DNA of 13,867 nt, taken from Acidobacteriaceae bacterium UBA1795 (GTDB lineage Bacteria; Acidobacteriota; Terriglobia; Terriglobales; Acidobacteriaceae). This document shows positions 5,206 through 12,070 of the stretch, piece by piece (the first letter of the stretch is position 1; each line of letters opens with the position of its first letter). The stretch is from NCBI GenBank assembly GCA_002314435.1, contig DCFV01000160.1, forward strand, positions 1 to 13,867. Direction: 5' to 3'. The notes beneath the pieces were generated by a model, which was not told where the DNA came from, ran no database searches, and worked only from the letters and a program-made list of their open reading frames with translations. Both the position numbers and the translations under genes were made by a program.

Positions 5206-7731
5206 TCAAAAGGTTCTTCTTAATGCGAATCGCACCTGAAACGGTTCGACGGGGTGGGCAACCCGTGTAAATACCGACGGGCCTATTGGAGTCCCTCCTG
5301 AAGTTATTCCTGGAATTACTCGAGACTCATAGGCGTAGTCAATGTCGCTATCGCTGCGGTCAAGTAAGTTCAAAAATTCGGCCGAGATGCGCCATTTCTT
5401 GTGAATTTGATAACCGACCTCTGCATTGAGCAATATCGTTGCATTTGAGCGATAGATTCCGTCGGACGTCAAATCGCGCGGTCCAAAGTTGCGCAAGCGC
5501 AAACTTGCCGAAAAGCCTTCGTAATCGTGCAGTGTGATGCCCGAGGAAATCACCACCCCAACCGCTTCGGGCACACGCTTGCCGCCCGGGCTGCCAGGCG
5601 CAGCATCGTCTTCGTCGATTTCGGTAAACAGGGCTTTGGAATTCGCAAGGTCAAAATCAAAAGCCAAATGTTCCAGCGGCGTGTAGTAGTTCGCCCATTC
5701 GACGCCATAGCGGTTGCTCGGCTGCTTTGAGGCAACCGTGCCTCCGGTGTCGCCAGACTGCTGCAGTTCCGAAGCGCTGTGGAGATACCAGAGCGAAAGG
5801 GTGCTTTGGATATGTGGAACGGCCACAGTGCGCATGCCGATTTCCCCGCCTTTGGTTGGGATCAGGGCGGGAATTTTCGAGGCGGGCGTATTGGGGTAAG
5901 GGTTTTCCCCCGAAACCGGTTCCACCGTTTGCGTTGTGCCACGTCCGTCGTTGCTGTGGAAACTGAATCCGCCCTGTGCGTAGATCTCAGTATTGGACCA
6001 CGGGCCGAAAATCAAATTCAATTTTGGACTGAGCAGCAGTTTGCCGGCCGTGCCGGAATTGGCTGAAGTAACCAGGCTGGTGACGTCAAAGTAGTCCAGG
6101 TCGCCGCGTAGGGCCGCTACCAAGCGGATTCTTTCCGCCCACTGGGTCTTGTTTTCCGCATAGAAACCGGCCTGCGTGTCCGTAAAGCGATCTGCTTCCG
6201 TGGTCGCGGGCAAAGTATTGCCGGTGTCGGAATCAGTTTTGTCCACGCGCACGCGATCTTCCGCCTGGTAAAGGCCGTTGTGGATCCAATCGTTGCGGAC
6301 CTGAAGGCCGAACGTGTTTTCCACCCTGCGGCCAAACCATTGGCTGAGAATCGTGTGGCGTGCGTCCAGCCCTGCCACCCAGCGCCTGTCCTTCTGTTCA
6401 AACTGGTCGCCGCGATTGGGGTCCGTCAGGAAGTAAGTAAAATCGGAAAATAAATCGAGATAATAATAAAATCCGTACGCAACGACTTTCGATGCGGAAT
6501 TCGTGCCTTGGTGATGCCCCTCGCCCTGCAAGCTGTAACGCTGTGAGTGGCCACCGTCAGTCGGGTTCAGTGTGCCGTATAAACCAACGAGGGGCACGGC
6601 GTTCACAGGAATTTGATCGCTCGAGTTCCATTTTCCGTGGTAACCGCGCGCCGTGATGCTGAAACCATCGGCGTCTCCGCTCCGGCTGTAGGTTAGAAGG
6701 CCGTTGAACTTGGTATAGGCATCCGGATGCTTCCATGGGCCGTTGTCGTAGTACGCTTCTCCGCCGTACAGCAAACTGCCCAAGCCGAGCTTTTGTGATA
6801 CGCCGAAAACAGCCCGCCCATAGCCATACATGCCGCCTTCTACCTTGAAAAAGTTCTGGGGCAGTGTCTTGAAATATTCCAAATGGGCCGATCCAGCCGA
6901 ACCATAATTGCCGATGTCGGCGTAATAAGGACCTTTCTCGAAATTCACGCGCTTTACAAACTCCGCGATGACGGTGTTCATATCCGAGTACCCCTCGCCA
7001 TGCGCGTGTGACGGCAGGTTGAGCGGCATATCGTCGATGAAAATGGCGAAATCTGTGCCGTGGTCGAGATTGAAGCCGCGAAGATAATATTGGTTGCCCT
7101 TGCCGCCGCCGGCGTGTTGAGTGATGATGAGACCGGGAACCGTCTCCAAAACTTCTCCCGAACGAAGAATCGGACGATCTTGGATTTCCGTTGCGCCCAC
7201 TGTTCCCTGGGTGCCGGATTTGGCAATTCCGATAAGGTCATCCTCCCGGCCCTGCACGTTGATGGTGGTGCTCAAGGCGCTCACAGCGAGAGAGATGCGC
7301 AGCGGGGCCGGTGCCCCGGTGGTCCCTATGGTGATGGGCATCTCTTTGGTTTCAAAATCGGGATTCGATACTACGAGTCGATAATTACCTGCCGGGAGTC
7401 CGGAAATAATGAAGAAGCCGTTCCTGTCCGACTGTGTCGTGCTTTGTACAGCTCCATCCGCGCCCCGAACCTGCACGATAGCCCCCGCAATCACTGCGCC
7501 AGACGCGTCAACGACAGTTCCGGATAGCTGAGGCCGATAAGCCTTATCTCCCGTGGCAACCTGGGTATTCTCTTGCGCGGTCGTGCTCAAACTCCCCGTT
7601 CGCGCCGAAACTGGCAATGCCCCAAACAAAGTTGTGGCCAGTATCCACAACGATGCGTTGAGTATTACGAATTTTAATTTCGTGTTACCAGCTTCCACAA
7701 TACAGCCCTTCCCGGACGCAACAGCAAGCAT
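5206..7731 (-). CDS. TonB-dependent outer-membrane receptor, probable nickel uptake
   Basis: 841 residues. A hydrophobic signal region (about 20-44, FVILNASLWILATTLFGALP..) is followed by a carboxypeptidase-regulatory-like beta-sandwich (about 66-148, LSGTVVDASGAVIAGA and GLPAGNYRLVV). A plug domain spans about 170-290 (RPILRSGEVLETVPGLI, YYLRGFNLDHGTDFAIFID), then a beta-barrel ends in the Phe of ALRRTF, as outer-membrane barrels do. The plug loop SHAHGEGYSD (241-250) has two close histidines. The ATG at 7731 shares one base with the nikR stop (TGATG), so the receptor is probably translated and regulated together with NikR; this context is the sole ground for nickel as substrate. A GTG at residue 12, nearer the signal peptide, is an alternative start. 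GC is visibly lower than in its neighbours (25 G/C in 5401-5460 against 41 in 8701-8760), suggesting transfer. Iron or cobalt complexes remain possible substrates. Confidence 0.9.
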   Translation of the reverse strand: MLAVASGKGCIVEAGNTKLKFVILNASLWILATTLFGALPVSARTGSLSTTAQENTQVATGDKAYRPQLSGTVVDASGAVIAGAIVQVRGADGAVQSTTQSDRNGFFIISGLPAGNYRLVVSNPDFETKEMPITIGTTGAPAPLRISLAVSALSTTINVQGREDDLIGIAKSGTQGTVGATEIQDRPILRSGEVLETVPGLIITQHAGGGKGNQYYLRGFNLDHGTDFAIFIDDMPLNLPSHAHGEGYSDMNTVIAEFVKRVNFEKGPYYADIGNYGSAGSAHLEYFKTLPQNFFKVEGGMYGYGRAVFGVSQKLGLGSLLYGGEAYYDNGPWKHPDAYTKFNGLLTYSRSGDADGFSITARGYHGKWNSSDQIPVNAVPLVGLYGTLNPTDGGHSQRYSLQGEGHHQGTNSASKVVAYGFYYYLDLFSDFTYFLTDPNRGDQFEQKDRRWVAGLDARHTILSQWFGRRVENTFGLQVRNDWIHNGLYQAEDRVRVDKTDSDTGNTLPATTEADRFTDTQAGFYAENKTQWAERIRLVAALRGDLDYFDVTSLVTSANSGTAGKLLLSPKLNLIFGPWSNTEIYAQGGFSFHSNDGRGTTQTVEPVSGENPYPNTPASKIPALIPTKGGEIGMRTVAVPHIQSTLSLWYLHSASELQQSGDTGGTVASKQPSNRYGVEWANYYTPLEHLAFDFDLANSKALFTEIDEDDAAPGSPGGKRVPEAVGVVISSGITLHDYEGFSASLRLRNFGPRDLTSDGIYRSNATILLNAEVGYQIHKKWRISAEFLNLLDRSDSDIDYAYESRVIPGITSGGTPIGPSVFTRVAHPVEPFQVRFALRRTF

Positions 7732-8192
7732 CAGTGTTTGTGAGTGTGAGGCTTCCGGTTTCTGTGGTGAGGATCTCCCGATGCAGGTTGCGCCACCGTC
7801 ATCACCAGCCGTCCGTGCTGCACGCCCTTCAGCCCGATCAGCCGTCCCGCAAACTGCTCCACCTGCGCCGCCTTCCCGTGCACAATCAGCACCTCAAGGC
7901 ACGAGTCGTGGTCCAGGTGCGCATGGCTCGTTGACACCACCAGTTCGTGATGCGCGTGCTGCAGCTCGGTCAGTTTTTCCGTTACGCCATGCGACTGGTG
8001 ATCGTAGATCAGCGTCACCGTACCCACCACCGTCGCGCCGGGGCTGGCCGTCTGCTCGGTCACCAGCCGGTCCCGGATCAGGTCGCGAAACGCCTCGGAC
8101 CGGTTCGTATACCCCAGCTTGGCAATAAACCTGTCGAATCGCTCCAGAAGATCGGAATCCAGAGCCACACCAATCCTGCTGAGTACGCCCAT
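7731..8192 (-). CDS. nikR: nickel-responsive regulator NikR
   Basis: 153 residues. The N-terminal ribbon-helix-helix DNA-binding domain covers about 3-45 (SRIGVALDSDLLERFD.., YTNRSEAFRDLIRDRL). The C-terminal ACT-like metal domain keeps all four high-affinity nickel ligands with the spacing of E. coli NikR (H76, H87, H89, C95): here H79, H90, H92 and C98 in HHELVVSTSHAHLDHDSC. NikR binds Ni(II), tetramerises and controls nickel uptake or storage genes. An unusual extension PHHRNRKPHTHKH (141-153) adds five histidines at the C-terminus. The start is the ATG at 8192, placed 5 nt after GGAG; a GTG two codons earlier is less likely. The stop codon overlaps the receptor ATG. Upstream are TATTCT (8240-8235) and the palindrome ATTGGCCAAT (8246-8255), where NikR could act on its own promoter. 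dacB ends 84 nt upstream. Confidence 0.95.
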   Translation of the reverse strand: MGVLSRIGVALDSDLLERFDRFIAKLGYTNRSEAFRDLIRDRLVTEQTASPGATVVGTVTLIYDHQSHGVTEKLTELQHAHHELVVSTSHAHLDHDSCLEVLIVHGKAAQVEQFAGRLIGLKGVQHGRLVMTVAQPASGDPHHRNRKPHTHKH

Positions 8193-8234
8193 GCACACTC
8201 CTGCACCAGCAATCGACTCTCCAGGGGAAAGCTG

Positions 8235-8261
8235 AGAATAGCACTATTGGCCAATTCGTGC
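8235..8261 (-). promoter_or_regulatory. nikR promoter with palindromic candidate operator
   Basis: The minus strand has a -10-like TATTCT at 8240-8235. Just upstream is the perfect 10-bp palindrome ATTGGCCAAT (8246-8255), flanked by GCAC (8241-8244) and GTGC (8258-8261), which form an imperfect outer dyad. The palindrome would lie between -10 and -35, a position suited to repression. It does not match the E. coli NikR site (GTATGA-N16-TCATAC), so its link to NikR is inferred from position alone. Confidence 0.45.
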
Positions 8262-8276
8262 CACGCGCCGCGACCC

Positions 8277-9923
8277 TCACTCCGCCGCCGCAATTGCCTC
8301 GCAGATTCGTTCCAGCGCCTGGATCTCCGCCGTACTCCCTGGCCGCCGCCCGTTGATCATCACCGAGAACGACACCATCTTGCCGCTCGCCGCTGTCAGG
8401 TACCCCGAGAGTGCCGTCGTCTCGTTCAGCGTGCCCGTCTTGGCCCACAGCTTGCCCTTCAGCGGCGAGTCCTTGAAGCGATTCACCAACGTGCCGTCCA
8501 CGCCCGCTACCGGCAGCGTCGCGCGAAACCCCTCGCCCCACGGCTGCCGCGCCGCATAGGCCAGCAATCGCGTAAACGCGCGCGGCGCAATGCGATCGTC
8601 CATGCTCATCCCTGACCCGTCGTAGAGATAGAAGTCCTCGTCGCTCACCCCCGCGTCCACCAGGAACTGCCGCACCACGCGCGAGCCCTGCGCCAGGCTT
8701 CCGTCCTTTCCCAGCAGCTTGCCCAGCAGCCGCAGCGCCAGCTCCGCATGCAGGTTCTCGCTCAGCTTGTTGGTCATCGTCAGGTCTTCAATCATCGGTA
8801 CGGAGATATGAGTGGCCAACACGCGCCGCCCCACCAGCGGGGCAGCCACCGAGAGCAACGTCAGCCGCGCCAGATGTGGCAAGGGCTCTGCGCGCTCCCC
8901 CGCATAGTCTCCCGTGCCGTCCGCCACCCGGTGCGCCGCCACCGCCGAACCGCTCACCGTCACGCCGCGCTCCAGCAGCGCCTGCTTGAACACCGTCGAC
9001 GCAAACTCTGCCGGCTCGTCCACCGCCAGCTCCGCGTGGAAGCCAGCCGTAGGCGCCGTGCCCCACGTTCGTACCATCAGCGCCCCTGGCATGCGCTCCA
9101 GCCCCGGATGCGCCGTCTCTCCCGTCGCCGCCATGGTCATCGAGTTCGCCAACGTGAAGTAGTCCACCTTCGGACTCCACTCCGCCGCCACCCCTGTGGG
9201 CTCTGAACTATCCGCCGTAATCGTCAACTCAATCTTGTTGTCGTTAAAGCTCAGAGCCGACGCCGGTGCGCCGTAGTCCCACTGCAAATCGTCCCATCCC
9301 CACGCCGTACCGTAGGGCTCATTTAGAAAGTAGCTGTCGTCTCCCACCACATTGCCGTCCACCGTGCGCACGCCCGCCTGCACCACCTGCTGCGCCAGCA
9401 GATCCAGCACTGCGTTCGGGTTCGGCTTGGAGGGCAAAGCCGTAGCTGTCGTATCCGTCTGCGCTGGTGTCGCAGGCTTCGGCTTCGGCGGTTCGTAGGG
9501 ATACTTCCGCACGCTCAGTGTCGGATCGCCCACGCCCACCAGCAGCAGATCCCCGTGCAGCACCCCCGCCGCGTCCACGTCGCCCGTCGCCACCACGTGC
9601 GTCGTCCACGTCAGGCTCTCCACCGGAAGCAGCGCAAACGCCGCAGCCGTCGTCGTCAACTTCGCGTTCGAAGCGGGCGTAAACAGCCGCCCCTCGTTCA
9701 GCCCGTAGAGCGGCTGCCCTTCCAGCGTCACCACGCTGATGCCAAACATCGCATGTCCCAGCGCCGGATCAGCCAGAATCGCCTCGATCCGCTCGCTGAG
9801 CGCGGCCTTCGCCGGTGCCGCATGCCCCGTGCGCTGACCGGTGCGCTGCTGCGCCGCAGCTCCGCTCGAAACCAGAACAGCTCCCGACAAAAAAAGCGCC
9901 CAAAGCGGCCGTGTCCTCACCAT
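8277..9923 (-). CDS. dacB: PBP4-type D-alanyl-D-alanine carboxypeptidase/endopeptidase
   Basis: 548 residues, peptidase family S13. The enzyme cleaves the terminal D-Ala from peptidoglycan pentapeptides and/or D-Ala-mDAP cross-links in the periplasm. A signal peptide ends near residue 24 (LFLSGAVLVSSGAAAQ). The three penicillin-binding motifs are present: SxxK as SNAK (S85, K88), SxN as SEN (S388, N390), and KTG (495-497). DGSGMS (435-440) is also typical of the family. The long insert between the first two motifs marks PBP4 rather than PBP5; within it lies a Pro/Thr-rich stretch (about 141-170). The start is the ATG at 9923, because it begins the signal peptide; a longer frame to 9971 would put 16 residues before it and cross the promoter. 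TACACT ends 6 nt before this ATG and no ribosome site is seen, so the mRNA may be leaderless. It is divergent from folP. Confidence 0.95.
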   Translation of the reverse strand: MVRTRPLWALFLSGAVLVSSGAAAQQRTGQRTGHAAPAKAALSERIEAILADPALGHAMFGISVVTLEGQPLYGLNEGRLFTPASNAKLTTTAAAFALLPVESLTWTTHVVATGDVDAAGVLHGDLLLVGVGDPTLSVRKYPYEPPKPKPATPAQTDTTATALPSKPNPNAVLDLLAQQVVQAGVRTVDGNVVGDDSYFLNEPYGTAWGWDDLQWDYGAPASALSFNDNKIELTITADSSEPTGVAAEWSPKVDYFTLANSMTMAATGETAHPGLERMPGALMVRTWGTAPTAGFHAELAVDEPAEFASTVFKQALLERGVTVSGSAVAAHRVADGTGDYAGERAEPLPHLARLTLLSVAAPLVGRRVLATHISVPMIEDLTMTNKLSENLHAELALRLLGKLLGKDGSLAQGSRVVRQFLVDAGVSDEDFYLYDGSGMSMDDRIAPRAFTRLLAYAARQPWGEGFRATLPVAGVDGTLVNRFKDSPLKGKLWAKTGTLNETTALSGYLTAASGKMVSFSVMINGRRPGSTAEIQALERICEAIAAAE

Positions 9924-9929
9924 GGCGGG

Positions 9930-9935
9930 AGTGTA
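9930..9935 (-). promoter_or_regulatory. -10 box of dacB, probable leaderless promoter
   Basis: The minus strand reads TACACT, followed by six bases and the ATG at 9923, so the predicted transcript begins at the start codon. The match is 4/6 and no -35 hexamer is evident. Confidence 0.4.
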
Positions 9936-9981
9936 GCAGGCCACAGCGCGCACTTCTCCGCATCGCCGCACGCAGCGCCCC

Positions 9982-9987
9982 TACAAT
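9982..9987 (+). promoter_or_regulatory. -10 box of folP and its leader ORF
   Basis: TACAAT, 5/6 to the consensus, ends 5 nt before an ATG at 9993 that opens a 7-codon ORF, and 25 nt before the folP ATG. No clear -35 hexamer was found. It lies back to back with the dacB -10 box, 46 nt away on the other strand. Confidence 0.5.
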
Positions 9988-9992
9988 CGAAT

Positions 9993-10016
9993 ATGTCGTC
10001 CTTCACCTGCCCATGA
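9993..10016 (+). CDS. possible 7-codon leader peptide before folP
   Basis: ATG at 9993 opens the reading frame MSSFTCP followed by TGA at 10014-10016. The stop overlaps the folP ATG as ATGA. The ATG lies 5 nt after the TACAAT box, where a transcript would start, so it could be read as a leaderless start, with folP translated by re-initiation. folP itself lacks a convincing ribosome site, which fits coupling. Seven codons can also arise by chance; nothing but position supports translation. Confidence 0.3.
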   Translation: MSSFTCP

Positions 10017-10936
10017 TCCCCGCGCGCCAACCCGCCCCAACACGAACCCCTAGCCTCTGGCGGGTCTCCGCCCGCACTCTCGAGCTGGGCCGCCGCACGC
10101 TGGTTATGGGCATCGTCAATATCACGCCCGACTCCTTCAGCGACGGTGGTGCCTTCGCCGCGCCGCGCGACGCCATCGCCCACGCTCTTCAGCTGCTCGA
10201 CGAAGGCGCCGACCTGCTCGACCTCGGTGCCGAGAGCACCCGTCCCGGCTCGCATGCCGGTGACGCCGAGCCTACCGTCAGCGCCGCAGAAGAGAAGGTC
10301 CGCCTGCTCCCCGTCCTCGAAGGCATCCTCAAGGCCCGGCCCGACTCAGTGCTCTCCGTCGATACCTACAAGGCCTCCACCGCCCGCGCCGTGCTCGCCG
10401 CCGGAGCGCAGATCATCAACGACGTCAGCGGCTTTACATGGGATTCCTCCATGCCCGCCGTCTGCGCCGAATCCGGCTGCGGCGTCGTGCTCATGCACAC
10501 CCGTGGCCGCCCAGACGAGTGGCGCACCCAGACCAAACTCGCGCCCGATGCACTGTTCGATGAAGTAAGCCACCGCCTCGCCGAGGGTCTTCAGAACGCC
10601 TCGCAGGCCGGCATCGCACGCGACGCCATCGTGCTCGACCCCGGCTACGGCTTCGGCAAGAGATTCGACGAAAACTATGCATTGCTCGCCCGCCAGCAGC
10701 AGTTGCTTGCGCTCGGCCGCCCGTTGCTCGTCGGCCTCAGCCGCAAGTCATTCCTCGGCCACACACTCGCGCCACTCCACGGCGGCCAGCCGGCGCCCGT
10801 CGACGCACGCGAAGCTGCCAGCATCGCTGCGCTCGTAGCCGCCATCCTCCACGGAGCCTCCATCGTGCGCGTCCACAGCGTGCGCCCAGCCGTAGAAGCC
10901 GCCCGCATCGCCGACGCCCTGCTGCAGGCCGACTAG
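10013..10936 (+). CDS. folP: dihydropteroate synthase
   Basis: 307 residues. FolP condenses p-aminobenzoate with 6-hydroxymethyl-7,8-dihydropterin pyrophosphate in folate synthesis; cytoplasmic TIM barrel and target of sulfonamides. Family motifs appear in order: MGIVNITPDSFSDGG (32-46), DLGAESTRPGS (70-80), SVDT (115-118), IINDVSG (134-140), LMHTRG (160-165), DPGYGFGK (209-216), GLSRKSFLG (241-249), and RVHSV (286-290), where most homologues have RVHDV. The pyrophosphate- and pterin-binding residues expected for activity are present. The frame is open upstream to 9815, but those 66 residues are Arg/Pro-rich and overlap dacB, so the ATG at 10013 is chosen. It is the only plus-strand gene, divergent from dacB. 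Its TAG shares the CTAG at 10933-10936 with the stop of the convergent DUF1697-type gene. Confidence 0.96.
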   Translation: MIPARQPAPTRTPSLWRVSARTLELGRRTLVMGIVNITPDSFSDGGAFAAPRDAIAHALQLLDEGADLLDLGAESTRPGSHAGDAEPTVSAAEEKVRLLPVLEGILKARPDSVLSVDTYKASTARAVLAAGAQIINDVSGFTWDSSMPAVCAESGCGVVLMHTRGRPDEWRTQTKLAPDALFDEVSHRLAEGLQNASQAGIARDAIVLDPGYGFGKRFDENYALLARQQQLLALGRPLLVGLSRKSFLGHTLAPLHGGQPAPVDAREAASIAALVAAILHGASIVRVHSVRPAVEAARIADALLQAD

Positions 10937-11483
10937 CGCCGCGACATCTCCCACAGTTTCCCCACCGTGTTCCAGTTGCGCGCCGTGCTCGCCACGCCCA
11001 GCACACGGTTCAGCGTCTTCGTCGTGAACTTCGTATCCGCCGCGCCATCCGGCAAATGCAGATAGAGCGTCTTCCCATCCAGATGAAAGCGGTCCTGCCG
11101 CGCCGGATACTGCGCCGCGATCTGTTCCAGTCCAGCCGCCGCGTTCTTCGCCGGATCCCCGCCAGAATCACCGCATGCACGCGCGCCCCATCCGTCGCAG
11201 CCTCAGTGGCAAACGGATTCGCGGCAATCACGCGCTCCAGTTCCTCGTGTGTGCGTACGACCACGCCCACCGGAGCACCCATGTGCGCCTCCAGCGCCGT
11301 CGCAATCGCCTTCGCCACGCCCGCCCCCGTGCCCTTCGCGTCAAACACCGCGTTGCCGCTCTGAATGTACGTCTCCACGCGGCCGTAGCCCAGCCCCGCC
11401 AGCAGCCGGCGCAGATCCGCCATCGCCAGCTTGCCCGTCCCGCCCACATTCACCGCGCACAGCAGAGCCACAAACGCAGTCAC
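10933..11483 (-). pseudogene. DUF1697 family protein gene, interrupted by a one-base frameshift
   Basis: The N-terminal part reads TAFVALLCAVNVGGTGKLAM, DLRRLLAGLGYGRVETYIQS and GNAVFDAKG, the hallmark of DUF1697 proteins (about 180 residues, function unknown). After RVHAVILAG the frame turns into Arg-rich nonsense. Adding one base to the G-run at 11157-11160 restores a sensible C-terminus: DPAKNAAAGLEQIAAQYPAR, RFHLDGKTLYLHLPDGAADT, then KFTTKTLNRVLGVASTARNW and NTVGKLWEMSRR before TAG at 10935-10933. A deleted G in a run of five is the simplest cause; a sequencing error is as likely as a real mutation. GTG at 11483, after GGGGGAG, is the likely start; an in-frame ATG at 11567 overlaps the anti-sigma stop (ATGA) but the extra 28 residues come from degenerate 7-nt repeats. 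Confidence 0.8.
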
Positions 11484-11529
11484 GTCTCCCCCGGCCACAG
11501 GACAATCAGAAATTTGAACGATCACCGAC

Positions 11530-11566
11530 ACGCTGTGAACTGATCCCTGATCACTGTCCACTGTCA
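11530..11566. repeat. degenerate 7-nt tandem repeat
   Basis: Five successive heptamers on the plus strand: ACGCTGT, GAACTGA, TCCCTGA, TCACTGT, CCACTGT, sharing the core CTG at positions 4-6. It covers the gap between the anti-sigma gene and the DUF1697-type gene. Probably spacer sequence with no coding role. Confidence 0.4.
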
Positions 11567-12070
11567 TTGCTTCTCAGTAGACCAATACACCGCCACGCCG
11601 CCCGCCAGCGCCAGCAGCGCCAGCACCGGAACCAGCCACCCCAACCCGCCGCCCGGCAACGCATCCGGCAGTAGCGTACCCAGGTTCAGCGCCCGCTCCA
11701 GCCCTGCCACCCAAGACTTCGCCTGCAGCCCGCCCCGCAGTTGCCACACCAGCAAGCCCACCGCCGCCAGCACCGCCAGCGCCAGCGCAAACACCTGTGC
11801 TCCCAGCAGCGGCTTGCTGATGCGCTCCAGCGCCGCGTTGCGCCGCCGCAGTTGCGCGCGCCACCACAGCGCCCCCGGCGAAACCAGCTGCGGCTCAGCC
11901 ATCGCCGCCGCCCGCGCCGCCCTCATGCTCTCAGTCAGCAGCACCCGCTGCGCGCACACCCGGCATCCCGCCGCATGCGCGCGCAGCTCGGCCGGACTGG
12001 CCTGCGGCCACTGCCCCAGCTCCAGCAGCATCGCCACTTCCTTCTCCCGCGCACACCCGAAGGCCCTCAT
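11564..12070 (-). CDS. zinc-finger (ZAS-type) anti-sigma factor, two membrane segments
   Basis: 168 residues. The N-terminal part holds the anti-sigma zinc motif H-x3-C-x2-C (H32, C36, C39, in AHAAGCRVCAQR) with an earlier C6 as the possible fourth ligand. Such domains bind the cognate sigma factor in the cytoplasm. Two membrane helices follow: about 92-110 (QVFALALAVLAAVGLLVW) and about 143-162 (LGWLVPVLALLALAGGVAVY), leaving a short outer loop of about 30 residues (AKSWVAGLERALNLGTLL..) that could sense the envelope. The start ATG at 12070 overlaps the sigma factor stop as ATGA (12070-12067), the usual arrangement of a sigma and its anti-sigma. A longer open frame upstream lies inside the sigma gene and is not coding. 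Confidence 0.88.
   Translation of the reverse strand: MRAFGCAREKEVAMLLELGQWPQASPAELRAHAAGCRVCAQRVLLTESMRAARAAAMAEPQLVSPGALWWRAQLRRRNAALERISKPLLGAQVFALALAVLAAVGLLVWQLRGGLQAKSWVAGLERALNLGTLLPDALPGGGLGWLVPVLALLALAGGVAVYWSTEKQ

Noticed and set aside
9815..10012. 66-residue N-terminal extension of folP
   Set aside because: Overlaps dacB on the other strand and the promoter region, and is unlike dihydropteroate synthase; the family starts near the ATG at 10013.
11484..11567. 28-residue N-terminal extension of the DUF1697-type gene from the ATG at 11567
   Set aside because: Largely encoded by degenerate 7-nt repeats and not like the family N-terminus, though the ATGA overlap with the anti-sigma gene keeps it possible.
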